A stretch of DNA of 64,000 bases from Telluria antibiotica (lineage in GTDB: Bacteria > Pseudomonadota > Gammaproteobacteria > Burkholderiales > Burkholderiaceae_D). Position numbers and translations under genes: made by a program. Below, piece after piece: positions 1-8,372 of this stretch; the stretch's first letter is position 1; the number at the start of each line of letters is the position of its first letter. The notes below the pieces were generated by a model. That model saw only the letters and a program-made list of their open reading frames with translations, ran no database searches and had not been told where the DNA came from. The DNA lies in assembly GCF_011682055.1 (NCBI RefSeq), contig NZ_JAAQOM010000017.1, forward strand, positions 62,001-126,000, read 5' to 3'.

Positions 1-128
1 ATGTTTTCCAGCGACGCGTTCTGGCGCACCATCCCGTACCAGGCGGCTCCGGACAGCATCAACAGCAGCACCAGCACCAGGCCGGGCGCCAGCAGCAGCT
101 TGGGACCGATCCTTAGTTTCTTCAGCAT
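1..128 (-). CDS. Methyl-accepting chemotaxis protein, N-terminal fragment
   Basis: The gene starts at the ATG complement at 126-128 and runs off the left edge, so only the first 42 residues are visible. They read MLKKLRIGPKLLLAPG followed by a strongly hydrophobic stretch (about residues 11-31). This is the usual cytoplasmic tail plus first membrane helix of transmembrane chemoreceptors in Oxalobacteraceae. The gene directly upstream on the same strand encodes a secreted single-Cache protein, a common pairing in which the Cache protein may supply ligand sensing. The signalling and HAMP domains lie outside the window, so the call rests on the N-terminus and the neighbour. Confidence 0.6.
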   Translation of the reverse strand, partial: MLKKLRIGPKLLLAPGLVLVLLLMLSGAAWYGMVRQNASLEN

Positions 129-243
129 GCTTCGCTCCGCAAGTCGCAACTCGGGCAGCCCGCCCGCAGGCACGCCGTGACGTCGCGCGCCACGGCGTTC
201 GGCGCGTCGCGCGCCGCGGTGTTCGGCGCGGCACGCGCCTCCC

Positions 244-699
244 TTACTTCTTGTACAGCCCGGCCTCGAGCACGACGCCGTCCACGAGCAGGATGTACGT
301 CGTCTTCGGCTCGATCTTGCCGCTGGCCGGATTCTTGTACTGGTAGTCGACCCAGCCCTTGCCCTTGGCCGCTGCCAGTTCGATGATCTCGCGCCGGTAT
401 TTCTTGCCGTTGGCGTCGGGCACGTCCGTCAGGTCCTTGCCGACGATCGACGGGTTGTACGGATGGGCCAGCACGATGCCGGTCTTGACGTCGCGCATAT
501 CGATGTACAGCGAGCCCTGGACGAAATCCGGGTCCTTGGCCGTGATGCGTTTCATGACTTCTTCCTTGCCCTTGGACTTGACCATGGCGGCGCCGCGCTC
601 GGCCATCGCGATCGCGTCTTTTGCGGTCGGTTCCGAGGCGAGCGCGCCAGCGCAGGACAGGCACAGGACGGCGGCGAATACGGATGCGGTCGGTTTCAT
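244..699 (-). CDS. Periplasmic single-Cache domain protein
   Basis: A 151-residue exported protein with a signal peptide (cleavage after about residue 21, ALA-SEPT). The mature part reads as a small Cache fold: an N-terminal helix (AIAMAERGAAMVKSKG), then DFVQGSLYIDMRDV, GIVLAHPYNP, a WVDYQYKNPASGKIEPKTTY segment and a final strand with VVLEAGLYKK. Such proteins bind small ligands outside the inner membrane. It lies 115 bp upstream of the chemoreceptor start and in the same direction, so the two probably form a sensing unit. The ligand cannot be told from the sequence. Confidence 0.8.
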   Translation of the reverse strand: MKPTASVFAAVLCLSCAGALASEPTAKDAIAMAERGAAMVKSKGKEEVMKRITAKDPDFVQGSLYIDMRDVKTGIVLAHPYNPSIVGKDLTDVPDANGKKYRREIIELAAAKGKGWVDYQYKNPASGKIEPKTTYILLVDGVVLEAGLYKK

Positions 700-994
700 A
701 GGATGTCCTTTCGGGGAAAAAGGGATAGGTCTAAAAGTTGCCTATTTGCATTTCGTACTCTACGCCGGGGGTCTGGCTGGGCTGTTGTGCTAACGCAAGC
801 GGTCTCCGATGTGCGGGCGCAAAGGCAACGCTGATCTCGCACAGTGCGAGTGGAAATGGGTGAGAAACGGGAGGTGGACTTGACTCTCGGCAACTCAACC
901 GGGATGCCGGCTCCCTACTATCGCTTCCTGTAGGCAATTATTTCCATGCGTCACCTTTTGCTGCCATCAACCACTTCTCACCAGGAGAACTCCC
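700..994. other. Intergenic region between divergent genes
   Basis: These 295 bp separate the Cache protein gene (leftward) from the KamA-type gene (rightward) and must hold both promoters. A TTGACT hexamer at 880-885 resembles a -35 box but has no convincing -10 partner at the right distance. A ribosome binding site AGGAG at 983-987 fixes the GTG start at 995. No repeat or RNA gene was recognised. Confidence 0.5.
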
Positions 995-2401
995 GTGACC
1001 CTCGACGCGACGCCCGCCAAGTTCAAGCCCTATACCCGCCAGTCGATCCAGAACGCCCGCCAGTGGCAATGGATGAGTCCTGACTTGCAGGAAGCGGTGC
1101 AAGTGGTCTCCCATGTGCTGCCGTTCCGCACGAACGAATACGTGATGGACCACCTGATCGACTGGAGCAATATTCCGGACGATCCCATCTACCGCCTGAC
1201 GTTTCCTCATCGCGACATGCTGCCGGCCCGCGAATACGAACAGTTGCGCGACCTCGTGCTGTACAAAAAGGACGACGCCGCGATTGCAAAGCTCGTGCAC
1301 GACATCCGCATGCGCATGAATCCGCACCCGGCCGGCCAGATGACGCACAACGTGCCGCGCGTGAACGACGCGCCCCTGAAGGGACTGCAGCACAAGTACA
1401 AGGAAACCGTGCTGTTCTTCCCGAGTGCTGGCCAGACGTGCCACGCCTATTGCACGTTCTGCTTCCGCTGGCCGCAGTTCGTCGGCATGGAGGAGATGAA
1501 GTTCGATGCACGCGAGTGCACGGAGCTCGTGTCGTACCTGGCCACGCATCCAGACGTGACGGATGTCCTGATCACGGGCGGCGATCCGATGATCATGAAT
1601 ACGCGCTCGCTGGCCGAGTTCATCGAACCGCTGCTGGCGCCCGAGCTGGCGCACATCCAGAACATCCGCATCGGCACCAAGTCGGTCGCGTACTGGCCGC
1701 AGCGCTATGTGTCGGACAAGGACAGCGACGACCTGATGCGGCTGTTCGAGAAAGTCGTCAAGGCCGGCAAGAACCTCGCGCTGATGGGGCACTACAACCA
1801 CGCCGTCGAACTGCGCCAGCCCATCGCCCAGCAGGCGGTCAAGCGCATCGTCGGCACGGGTGCCACGTTGCGCATGCAAGGCCCCTTGATCCGCCACATC
1901 AACGAAGACCCGCACAGCTGGGCCGAACTGTGGACGACGGGCGTGCGCCTGGGCGCGATCCCGTACTACATGTTCGTCGAGCGCGACACGGGCCCGCGCG
2001 AGTACTTCGCACTGCCGCTGGCGCGCGCGCACGAGATCTTCCAGTCCGCGTACAGCATGGTGTCGGGCCTGTCGCGCACCGTGCGCGGGCCGTCGATGAG
2101 CGCCTTCCCGGGCAAGGTCGTGATCGACGGCGTCGTCACGATCAACGGCGAGAAGCTGTTCGCGCTGCAGTTCCTGCAGGCGCGCAATCCGGACTGGGTG
2201 CGCCGGCCGTTCTTCGCGAAATACGATCCCGAGGCCACCTGGCTCGATCACCTGAAACCCGCGTTCGGCCGCAAGAAATTCTTCTTCGAGGGCGGCGAGG
2301 ACGACCACGACACCGCGGGCGCGCTCGGCCGCGTGATCCCGATCCAGGCTGTATCCGCGCACGACCGGCGCGCCAGCGACAGTCAACCCGACGCGGCCTG
2401 A
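995..2401 (+). CDS. KamA-family radical SAM aminomutase
   Basis: A 468-residue protein of the lysine 2,3-aminomutase family, which moves an amino group between carbons using S-adenosylmethionine, a 4Fe-4S cluster and PLP. The cluster motif is visible as C149-HAY-C153-TF-C156, followed by FRWPQF typical of this family. LITGGDPM lies downstream as the SAM-binding GGD-type segment. A lysine in the segment GPSMSAFPGK (K374) is in the position where the PLP lysine is expected, although the family's glycine-rich motif is altered. It is longer than EpmB. A GTG start is used, with AGGAG eight bases before. It heads an operon with an MFS transporter and a FAH-family enzyme, which hints at amino-acid-derived small-molecule metabolism. 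The substrate is unknown. Confidence 0.82.
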   Translation: MTLDATPAKFKPYTRQSIQNARQWQWMSPDLQEAVQVVSHVLPFRTNEYVMDHLIDWSNIPDDPIYRLTFPHRDMLPAREYEQLRDLVLYKKDDAAIAKLVHDIRMRMNPHPAGQMTHNVPRVNDAPLKGLQHKYKETVLFFPSAGQTCHAYCTFCFRWPQFVGMEEMKFDARECTELVSYLATHPDVTDVLITGGDPMIMNTRSLAEFIEPLLAPELAHIQNIRIGTKSVAYWPQRYVSDKDSDDLMRLFEKVVKAGKNLALMGHYNHAVELRQPIAQQAVKRIVGTGATLRMQGPLIRHINEDPHSWAELWTTGVRLGAIPYYMFVERDTGPREYFALPLARAHEIFQSAYSMVSGLSRTVRGPSMSAFPGKVVIDGVVTINGEKLFALQFLQARNPDWVRRPFFAKYDPEATWLDHLKPAFGRKKFFFEGGEDDHDTAGALGRVIPIQAVSAHDRRASDSQPDAA

Positions 2402-2417
2402 GTCGCAGGAGGTGTCC

Positions 2418-3725
2418 ATGGAAACGGACCAGAGCCAGTCGCGCCTCAACGGGGTGGCAGTGTTTTTCTACGTGTTCCTGCCGTTCGCGCTGGGGCATTA
2501 CCTGTCGTCGCTGCTGCGCAACGTGAACGCCGTGCTGGCGCCGCATCTGGTCGACGCGCTGGCACTGACGCCGGGCCAGCTCGGCCTCCTCACCAGCGCG
2601 TTCTTCTTCGCGTTCGCCCTCGTCCAGCTGCCGGTCGGGATCGCGCTCGACCGCTACGGTCCGCGCAAGGTGCAGGTCGTGCTGATGCTGGTGGCGGCGC
2701 TGGGCACACTGCTGTTCGCCACGGGGCGCAACTTCGGCCAGCTGGTGCTGGCGCGCGCCGTCATCGGCTGCGGCCTGGGCGGCTGCTTCATGTCGGCCGT
2801 GAAGGCGATCTCCACGTGGATCTCGCCCAAGCGCCTGCCGTCCGTGCAGGGCTATTTGATCGCCGTGGGCGGGCTGGGGGCGGCGTCGAGCACGATGCCC
2901 GTGCGGATGCTGTTGCAGCACACGGACTGGCGCGGCCTGTTCGTGCTGCTGGCCGCGCTCACGGCCTGCTGCGGTGCGCTGATCTGGCTCGTCACACCGA
3001 AGTCGAACGGTACCGGCGGCGCACTGCCCACCGTGCGCTCCGTGCTGGACGTGTACCGCGCGCCCGCGTTCCGCACGACGATCTCGCTCGTGCTCGTGCC
3101 GCATGCGATCTTCTTCGGCATCCAGGGCCTGTGGATCGGGCGCTGGCTGTCGGACGTGGCCCGTTTCCCGGACGGCGCCGTCGCCTACCTGCTGTACATG
3201 GGGATGGCGTCCGTGATCTTCGGCGCCATCGCCGTCGGCATGATCACGGAATGGGCCGGCCGGCGCGGCATCGAGGCGCTGGACGTGGCCGCCGTCGGCG
3301 TCGCCCTGTTCGTGCTCGTGCAGGTGGCGATCGCGTGCAGCTGGCGTCCCAGCCTGCAACTGCTGTCGGTGCTGTTCACGCTCGTCGGAACGATCACGGG
3401 CATCGAGTACGCGATCGTCGCGCAAAGCCTGCCGCGCGCGCTGACCGGGCGGGCCGCCACGTGCCTGAATCTCCTGATCTTCATCGGCGCGTTCCTCGTG
3501 CAGGCGGGCTTCGGGCTGATCGTCGGCGTGTGGCGGCCGGACGCGGGTGGCCACGTCCCGGCGCTGGCGTACCGTGTCGCGTTCGGCGCGCTCGTGGCGC
3601 TGCAACTGCCCGGCCTCGTCGGCTATGCCCTCAACTTCCTTCAGCGGCGTCAAGTAAAATGCGGCATCGTTTTGCTCACCCAGAAGGAAGAATATGAGAT
3701 TGGTTCGCTACGGTCGCCCCGGTAA
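2418..3725 (+). CDS. MFS transporter
   Basis: A major facilitator superfamily permease of about 435 residues and roughly twelve membrane helices, with the family signature after helix 2 (GIALDRYGPRKVQ, the D-R-G-R motif). ATG 2418 is chosen because a perfect AGGAGG at 2407-2412 lies just before it; the GTG at 2412 overlaps that site. It begins 16 bp after the KamA-type gene, and its last 32 bases overlap the following FAH-family gene, so the three are translated from one message. The C-terminal tail KCGIVLLTQKEEYEIG is encoded across the next gene's ribosome binding site. The transported compound is unknown, but context suggests the KamA or FAH substrate. Confidence 0.88.
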   Translation: METDQSQSRLNGVAVFFYVFLPFALGHYLSSLLRNVNAVLAPHLVDALALTPGQLGLLTSAFFFAFALVQLPVGIALDRYGPRKVQVVLMLVAALGTLLFATGRNFGQLVLARAVIGCGLGGCFMSAVKAISTWISPKRLPSVQGYLIAVGGLGAASSTMPVRMLLQHTDWRGLFVLLAALTACCGALIWLVTPKSNGTGGALPTVRSVLDVYRAPAFRTTISLVLVPHAIFFGIQGLWIGRWLSDVARFPDGAVAYLLYMGMASVIFGAIAVGMITEWAGRRGIEALDVAAVGVALFVLVQVAIACSWRPSLQLLSVLFTLVGTITGIEYAIVAQSLPRALTGRAATCLNLLIFIGAFLVQAGFGLIVGVWRPDAGGHVPALAYRVAFGALVALQLPGLVGYALNFLQRRQVKCGIVLLTQKEEYEIGSLRSPR

Positions 3726-4545
3726 GGAAAAACCGGGCCTGTTCGACGAGGAAGGCCGCCTGCGCGACTTGTCCGGCGTGATCGAGGACGTCGACGCGTC
3801 GGTGTTGTCGGACAAGGCGCTGCGCAAGCTCGCCAGGGTCGACTGGAAGACGCTGCCGCTCGTGCGCGGCAACCCGCGCCTCGGCGTGCCCGTCAAGGGC
3901 GTCGGCAAGTTCATCGGGATCGGCATGAATTACTCCGATCACGCGTCCGAAGTGGGCGCGCCGATCCCGAAGGAACCGATCATGTTCATGAAGGCGACGT
4001 CGTGCCTGTCCGGCCCGGACGATCCCATCCAGCTGCCGAAGGGCTCGAAGAAGACCGACTGGGAAGTCGAGCTGGGCGTCGTCATCGGCACCCGCGCGCA
4101 GTACGTGGACGAGAAGGACGCGCTGAAGTACGTGGCCGGTTATTGCGTCGTCAACGACGTCTCGGAGCGCGCCTACCAGTTCGAGCTGGGTTCGCAGTGG
4201 GACAAAGGAAAGGGCTGCGACACGTTCGGACCCGTCGGCCCGTTTCTCGTGACGAAGGACGAGATCTTCGACGTGCAGGACCTCGACCTGTACCTGGAAC
4301 TGAACGGCAAGCGCGTGCAGACGGGGAACACGTCGAAGATGATCTTCACGGTGGCGCACATCGTGAGCTACCTGTCGCGCTTCATGACCCTGGAGCCGGG
4401 CGACATCATCACGACGGGCACGCCGCCGGGCGTGGGCCTGGGCCGCAGCCCGCAGCGCTTCCTCAAGAAGGGCGACAAGCTGCGTCTCGGCATTGCAGGA
4501 TTGGGTGAGCAGCAGCAGGAAGTGGTCGCGCATCCCAAGGCCTGA
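3694..4545 (+). CDS. Fumarylacetoacetate hydrolase family protein
   Basis: A 283-residue FAH-fold enzyme, the class that hydrolyses, decarboxylates or hydrates 2-oxo acid type compounds with a divalent metal. The metal ligands fit E124, E126 (WEVELGVV) and D155 (VVNDVSERA). GMNYSDHASE, FGPVGPF and TTGTPPGVGLG are hallmarks of the family. The length matches 2,4-diketo-3-deoxy-L-fuconate hydrolase and similar enzymes, but the exact substrate cannot be assigned. The gene overlaps the MFS gene upstream and is followed by a palindromic repeat pair that separates it from a convergent aminotransferase gene. Confidence 0.88.
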   Translation: MRLVRYGRPGKEKPGLFDEEGRLRDLSGVIEDVDASVLSDKALRKLARVDWKTLPLVRGNPRLGVPVKGVGKFIGIGMNYSDHASEVGAPIPKEPIMFMKATSCLSGPDDPIQLPKGSKKTDWEVELGVVIGTRAQYVDEKDALKYVAGYCVVNDVSERAYQFELGSQWDKGKGCDTFGPVGPFLVTKDEIFDVQDLDLYLELNGKRVQTGNTSKMIFTVAHIVSYLSRFMTLEPGDIITTGTPPGVGLGRSPQRFLKKGDKLRLGIAGLGEQQQEVVAHPKA

Positions 4546-4570
4546 TGCCGTCGAGGTGACGCGCCATTGT

Positions 4571-4649
4571 CGTAGGGTGGGCACCCTGTGCCCACGCGCA
4601 CGTCAGCATGATACGAACGTCCGCGTGGGCTCGGAGAGCCCACCCTACG
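4571..4649. repeat. REPIN-like inverted repeat pair
   Basis: Two 28-base units in inverse orientation (4571-4598 and the complement at 4622-4649) flank a 23-base spacer. Each unit carries the core CGTAGGGTGGGC and ends CCCACGCG, and is itself partly palindromic. The same unit recurs at 17041, 17080, 19809, 29475, 45776 and 45815. The pair fills the gap between two convergent genes and ends one base before the aminotransferase stop codon, so it could end transcription from both sides. Confidence 0.85.
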
Positions 4650-4650
4650 A

Positions 4651-5985
4651 TTACAACGCAGTTTGTTTCAACGCACCGTCGATCGATTCCTTCAGCCGCC
4701 CCACGATCTCGCCCAGGTCCCCCTGCGTGACGACGAACGGCGGCGCCAGCAGCACGTGGTCGCCATTGCGGCCATCGATGGTGCCGCCCATCGGGTACAC
4801 GAGCAGGCCGTTCTCCATCGCGCGCGCCTTGATCGCCGCGTGCAGTTTCAGCTCGGGCGCGAACGGCGTCTTGTCCTCGCGCTCGCGCACGAGTTCCAGC
4901 GCCAGGAACAGCCCGCGGCCGCGGATGTCGCCCACGTGCGGGTGATCCTCGAATTCCTCGTCCAGCATGGCGCGCAGCGTCGCGCCGCGCAGGCGCACCT
5001 GGGTCAGCAGGTCGTCGCGTTCGATCACCTGCTGCACGGCGAGCGCCGCCGCCGCCGCCACGGGGTGTCCGATATACGTATGCCCGTGCAGGAACACGCC
5101 GCTGCCCGCGCGCAGGCGCTCGACGATGGTGCCGCTCACGAGCACCGCGCCGATCGGCTGGTAGCCCGCGCCCAGCCCCTTCGCGACCGCGATCAGATCG
5201 GGGGCCACGCCGTCCTGCTCGATCGCGTACATCGTGCCCGTGCGGCCCATCCCGCACATCACCTCGTCGGCGATGAACAGGATGCCGTATTTGTCGCACA
5301 GCGCGCGCACGCCGCGGAAGTAGCCCGGCGTGGGCGGGATCGCGCCGCCCGTCGCGCCCACGACCGGCTCCGCGCAGAACGCGATCACCCGCTCCGGGCC
5401 GGCCTGCAGGATCGCCGCCTCCAGTTCGTCCAGCAGCATCGCCGTGTACTGGTCGACGGTCTGGTCGGCGGCGCGGCCGCGGTATTCGTAGCAGGCCGAG
5501 ACGCGCTCGACGTCCATCAGCAGCGGCGCGAACGGCTGGCGGCGCCACTCGTTGCCGCCCACGGCCAGCGCGCCGAGGGTGTTCCCGTGGTAGCTCTGGC
5601 GCCGCGCGATGAACAGCGACCGTTGTGATTCTCCGGCCTCGACGAAGTACTGGCGCGCCAGCTTCAAGGCCGTCTCCATCGCTTCCGAGCCGCCCGACAC
5701 GAGATACACGCCGTCGATGCCGTCCGGCGCGTTCGCGACGAGGCAGTCGGCCAGTTCCTCCGCCACCTCGGTCGTGAAGAACGCGGTGTGGGCATAGGCG
5801 CAGCGGTCGATCTGGCGGTGCATGGCCGCGATCACGTCCGGATGGCCGTGTCCGAGCGACGAGACGGCCGCGCCGCCGCTGGCGTCGAGGTAGCTGCGAC
5901 CGTGGCTGTCGTACAGGTAGACGCCGGCGCCGCCGACGGCGACGGGCGGCGTCTGGCGCAGGCTGCGATGGAGGATGTGGCTCAT
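4651..5985 (-). CDS. Class III PLP-dependent aminotransferase
   Basis: A 444-residue aminotransferase of the omega-aminotransferase type. The PLP-interacting aspartate is D240 in LFIADEVMCGMGRTG and the Schiff-base lysine is K269 in LIAVAKGLGAGYQPIG. YLVSGGSEAMETALK is the cofactor phosphate loop. The start is set at MSHILHRSL because the frame upstream is long but has non-protein-like composition. The enzyme could act on beta-alanine, beta-amino acids or omega-amines; sequence alone does not decide. It faces the KamA-MFS-FAH operon across a repeat and is divergent from the gene at 6088. Confidence 0.88.
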   Translation of the reverse strand: MSHILHRSLRQTPPVAVGGAGVYLYDSHGRSYLDASGGAAVSSLGHGHPDVIAAMHRQIDRCAYAHTAFFTTEVAEELADCLVANAPDGIDGVYLVSGGSEAMETALKLARQYFVEAGESQRSLFIARRQSYHGNTLGALAVGGNEWRRQPFAPLLMDVERVSACYEYRGRAADQTVDQYTAMLLDELEAAILQAGPERVIAFCAEPVVGATGGAIPPTPGYFRGVRALCDKYGILFIADEVMCGMGRTGTMYAIEQDGVAPDLIAVAKGLGAGYQPIGAVLVSGTIVERLRAGSGVFLHGHTYIGHPVAAAAALAVQQVIERDDLLTQVRLRGATLRAMLDEEFEDHPHVGDIRGRGLFLALELVREREDKTPFAPELKLHAAIKARAMENGLLVYPMGGTIDGRNGDHVLLAPPFVVTQGDLGEIVGRLKESIDGALKQTAL

Positions 5986-6087
5986 GAACGCTCCCGATAG
6001 GGTTGGTGATTGACGAAGATGGAAAATAAGCGGGAAGCGCCCGGATTCTTTTGATTTTTGCCTGAAGGCATGCGAATATTTTCGCCC

Positions 6088-6642
6088 ATGACCGACCGCC
6101 TCCGCCCGATCCCCCCGGAAGACTGGACCGACGCCCAGCGCGCCGCCGCCCAGGACATCATCAATGGCCCCCGCGGTGCGCTGTATGGACCGTTCGTGCC
6201 GCTGCTGCGCAGTCCCGAGCTGATGGGCTATGCCCAGAAGCTGGGCGAATACCTGCGCTACCGCAGCGCCATCGGCGTGCGGCTGTCGGAACTGGCAATC
6301 CTCGTCACGGCGCGCGAATGGGACCAGCAGGTCGAGTGGGCGATCCACGCGCCGATCGCGCAGCAGGTGGGCGTTCCTCCCGACGTCGTCGCGGCCATCG
6401 CGCGGCGCGAGCGGCCGGCCGCGCTGCTCGTCGACGAAGCGGTCGTGTACGACTTCTGCATCGAACTGCACCGCCACAAGCGCGTATCGGACCGCGTCTA
6501 CGACGACGCGCTCGCGCTGTTCGGCGAGCAGGGCGTCGTCGACCTGATGGGCGTGAACGGCTATTACACGTTCCTCGCGATGGTGATGAACACGGCGCGC
6601 ACGGCCGTGCCGGCGTCGAGTGCGGCGCCGCTGCCGGACTAG
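6088..6642 (+). CDS. Carboxymuconolactone decarboxylase family protein
   Basis: About 184 residues of the AhpD/CMD-like all-helical fold. The segment ELAILVTAREWDQQVEWAIH contains the conserved E-W-x-x-H of the family. There is no CxxC pair, which argues against an AhpD-type peroxidase role and for a decarboxylase-like or unknown activity. The ATG at 6088 (MTDRLRPIPPEDW) fits the usual start of relatives; ATG 6070 and TTG 6058 are in frame, and none has a strong ribosome binding site. It is divergent from the aminotransferase gene across about 100 bp. Confidence 0.75.
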   Translation: MTDRLRPIPPEDWTDAQRAAAQDIINGPRGALYGPFVPLLRSPELMGYAQKLGEYLRYRSAIGVRLSELAILVTAREWDQQVEWAIHAPIAQQVGVPPDVVAAIARRERPAALLVDEAVVYDFCIELHRHKRVSDRVYDDALALFGEQGVVDLMGVNGYYTFLAMVMNTARTAVPASSAAPLPD

Positions 6643-6759
6643 CCCGTCGGCCCCCGGCCGCGTTCGTCGCGGCGCGGCGGCCGTCCGTCGCATGGCCCCG
6701 CGGGTCGTTGCCGCCGCCGGCATAGTGACGGCTCCCAACCACTCGTGAAAGACCAGCCG

Positions 6760-7320
6760 ATGAAACCGCACTACATCCTCGCCGCCGCGGCAGCCGCCAC
6801 CACCGTGCTCGCCCTGGCCGCGCAGCCCGCGCCGCTGCCGCCGAGCTGGCACATGACCGGCGACAATCCCGACAAATTCACGGCCGGCGTCGACACGTCG
6901 CCAGAAGGGCGCGGTGCCAAGTTCTTGCGCAGTAAGACGAACGATCCGGACGCATGGGCGGGGCTGCTGCAGTCCGTCCAGGCGCAGCGTTACCTCGGCC
7001 AGCGCGTGCGTTTCCGGGCGCGGCTGCGTACCGAAGCGATGAGCAAGTGGGCGGGATTGTGGATGCGGATCGATAGCCCGGAGGGCAAATCCCTGGTCTT
7101 TTATAACACCCATGACAAGCCGGTCAAGGGCACCAGCGGCTGGCAGGAGCGCAGCATCGTGCTGGACGTGCCGGCGAACGCGGGAACGATCGTGTTCGGT
7201 GCCATCGGCGCAGGGACGGGCGAGGTCTGGATGGAGCCGGTCGCCTTCGAGACCGTCGGCCGCAATGTCTCCGTCGACCGGATGCCAACCGAAGCGCTCC
7301 CGACCGCGCCCACGCTGTGA
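6760..7320 (+). CDS. Secreted protein of unknown function upstream of a two-component pair
   Basis: A 186-residue protein with a signal peptide-like N-terminus (MKPHYILAAAAAATTVLALAA), so it is probably periplasmic. The mature part looks beta-rich (RYLGQRVRFRARLRTEAMSK, GTSGWQERSIVLDVPANA, IVFGAIGAGTGEVWMEPV), resembling carbohydrate-binding-like jelly-roll folds. I do not recognise a named family with certainty. Its stop codon overlaps the possible GTG start of the sensor kinase gene, so the three genes are coupled. It may be an extracytoplasmic partner of that sensor; this is inference from context only. Confidence 0.65.
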   Translation: MKPHYILAAAAAATTVLALAAQPAPLPPSWHMTGDNPDKFTAGVDTSPEGRGAKFLRSKTNDPDAWAGLLQSVQAQRYLGQRVRFRARLRTEAMSKWAGLWMRIDSPEGKSLVFYNTHDKPVKGTSGWQERSIVLDVPANAGTIVFGAIGAGTGEVWMEPVAFETVGRNVSVDRMPTEALPTAPTL

Positions 7321-7328
7321 ACCCGGCG

Positions 7329-8372
7329 ATGACCGACGACGACTGCGCCCGCGCCATCCGCCGCCTGTACGGCTGCACGTGGCCTCAAGGGATGCTGACC
7401 CTCCTGTGCCTGGCGCTCGTCGCGGGCGGCGCGCTGCTGCTGGGGCGCCACGCCTTGCTCGCCCTGTTCGGCGCGATCGTCGTGACCGGCTTCGCGGCCT
7501 GCGCGCTGCCGCTGCTCGCGGCGCGCCTGCTCGGCCACCGGCTCGGCTGGACGGGCGCCGCCGGCCTGCTGCTGGCCGCGGCCGGCGCCGGGGCTTTAGC
7601 CGTGCTGCCCGTTTACCAAAGGACGCTCGCCGCGTGGGACGTGCAGGCGCTGCCCGATGCGCAGCTGCTGGCCTGTGTGTTCGGCGTGAACGCGGCCGTG
7701 CTGGGGCTGCCGCTGTGGTTCGCCCGCACCCGCGCACGCGCCCGGCAACTGGCCGACCTGCGCAGCGCGGCACTGGCGGCCGAGCTGAAAGCGCTGCAAG
7801 CCCAGGTCGAACCGCACTTCCTGTACAACACGCTCGCCAACACGAGATATCTCGCGCGCCACCAGCCGCCGCGCGCCGTCGAGATGCTGGAGCACCTGAT
7901 CGCCTACCTGCACAGCGCGCTGCCCGACATGCGCAGCCAGACGTCGACCCTCGGCCGCGAATTCGAACTGGCCGGGCATTACCTGGCGCTGATGGCGATC
8001 CGCTTCGGCGAGCGCCTGCAATACCGGCTCGATTGTCCGCCGGCGCTGGCGGCCGTGCCGATGCCGCCGCTGCTCCTGATGACGCTCGTGGAGAACGCCG
8101 TGCGCCACGGTGTCGAGCCCAAGCCCGGCACCGTGCGCATCGGCGTCACTGCCGTTCGCCGGGGTGACATGCTGACCATCGTCGTCGCCGACGACGGTGC
8201 CGGCATCGGCGAAACGACACTGGGCACCGGGGTCGGCCTGCGCAATTTGCGCGAGCGCCTGCAAGCGTTATTCGGCGCTCGCGCCGGTTTCGTCCTGCGC
8301 CGCACGGACGAAGGTATGACGGAAGCGGTGCTGACATTGCCCGCGGCCGCGGCGCTGGAGCTCGCGGCATGA
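7329..8372 (+). CDS. LytS/YehU-type sensor histidine kinase
   Basis: A membrane histidine kinase of the His_kinase (LytS) family. Four hydrophobic helices fill about residues 20-130. The phospho-accepting histidine lies in QVEPHFLYNTLAN (H163 from this start), and the ATP-binding domain follows with LLLMTLVENAVRHG (N box) and DDGAGIG (G1 box) and GTGVGLRNLRERL (G2). A GTG at 7317 in frame overlaps the previous stop codon and is an alternative start. The response regulator gene overlaps its end by four bases, so the two form an operon. The signal is unknown. Confidence 0.9.
   Translation: MTDDDCARAIRRLYGCTWPQGMLTLLCLALVAGGALLLGRHALLALFGAIVVTGFAACALPLLAARLLGHRLGWTGAAGLLLAAAGAGALAVLPVYQRTLAAWDVQALPDAQLLACVFGVNAAVLGLPLWFARTRARARQLADLRSAALAAELKALQAQVEPHFLYNTLANTRYLARHQPPRAVEMLEHLIAYLHSALPDMRSQTSTLGREFELAGHYLALMAIRFGERLQYRLDCPPALAAVPMPPLLLMTLVENAVRHGVEPKPGTVRIGVTAVRRGDMLTIVVADDGAGIGETTLGTGVGLRNLRERLQALFGARAGFVLRRTDEGMTEAVLTLPAAAALELAA

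Noticed and set aside
880..908. A sigma-70 promoter for the KamA operon
   Set aside because: TTGACT is present at 880-885, but there is no acceptable -10 hexamer 16-18 bp downstream.
938..2449. A 503-residue frame antisense to the KamA-type gene
   Set aside because: It mirrors the real gene, is rich in Arg, His and Ala as expected for a GC-rich shadow frame, and shows no motif. The plus-strand gene has a cluster motif and a ribosome binding site.
5986..7773. A 600-residue N-terminal extension of the aminotransferase frame
   Set aside because: It lies antisense to three real genes, its composition is Arg/Pro/Ala-rich, and homologous sequence begins only at MSHILHRSL.
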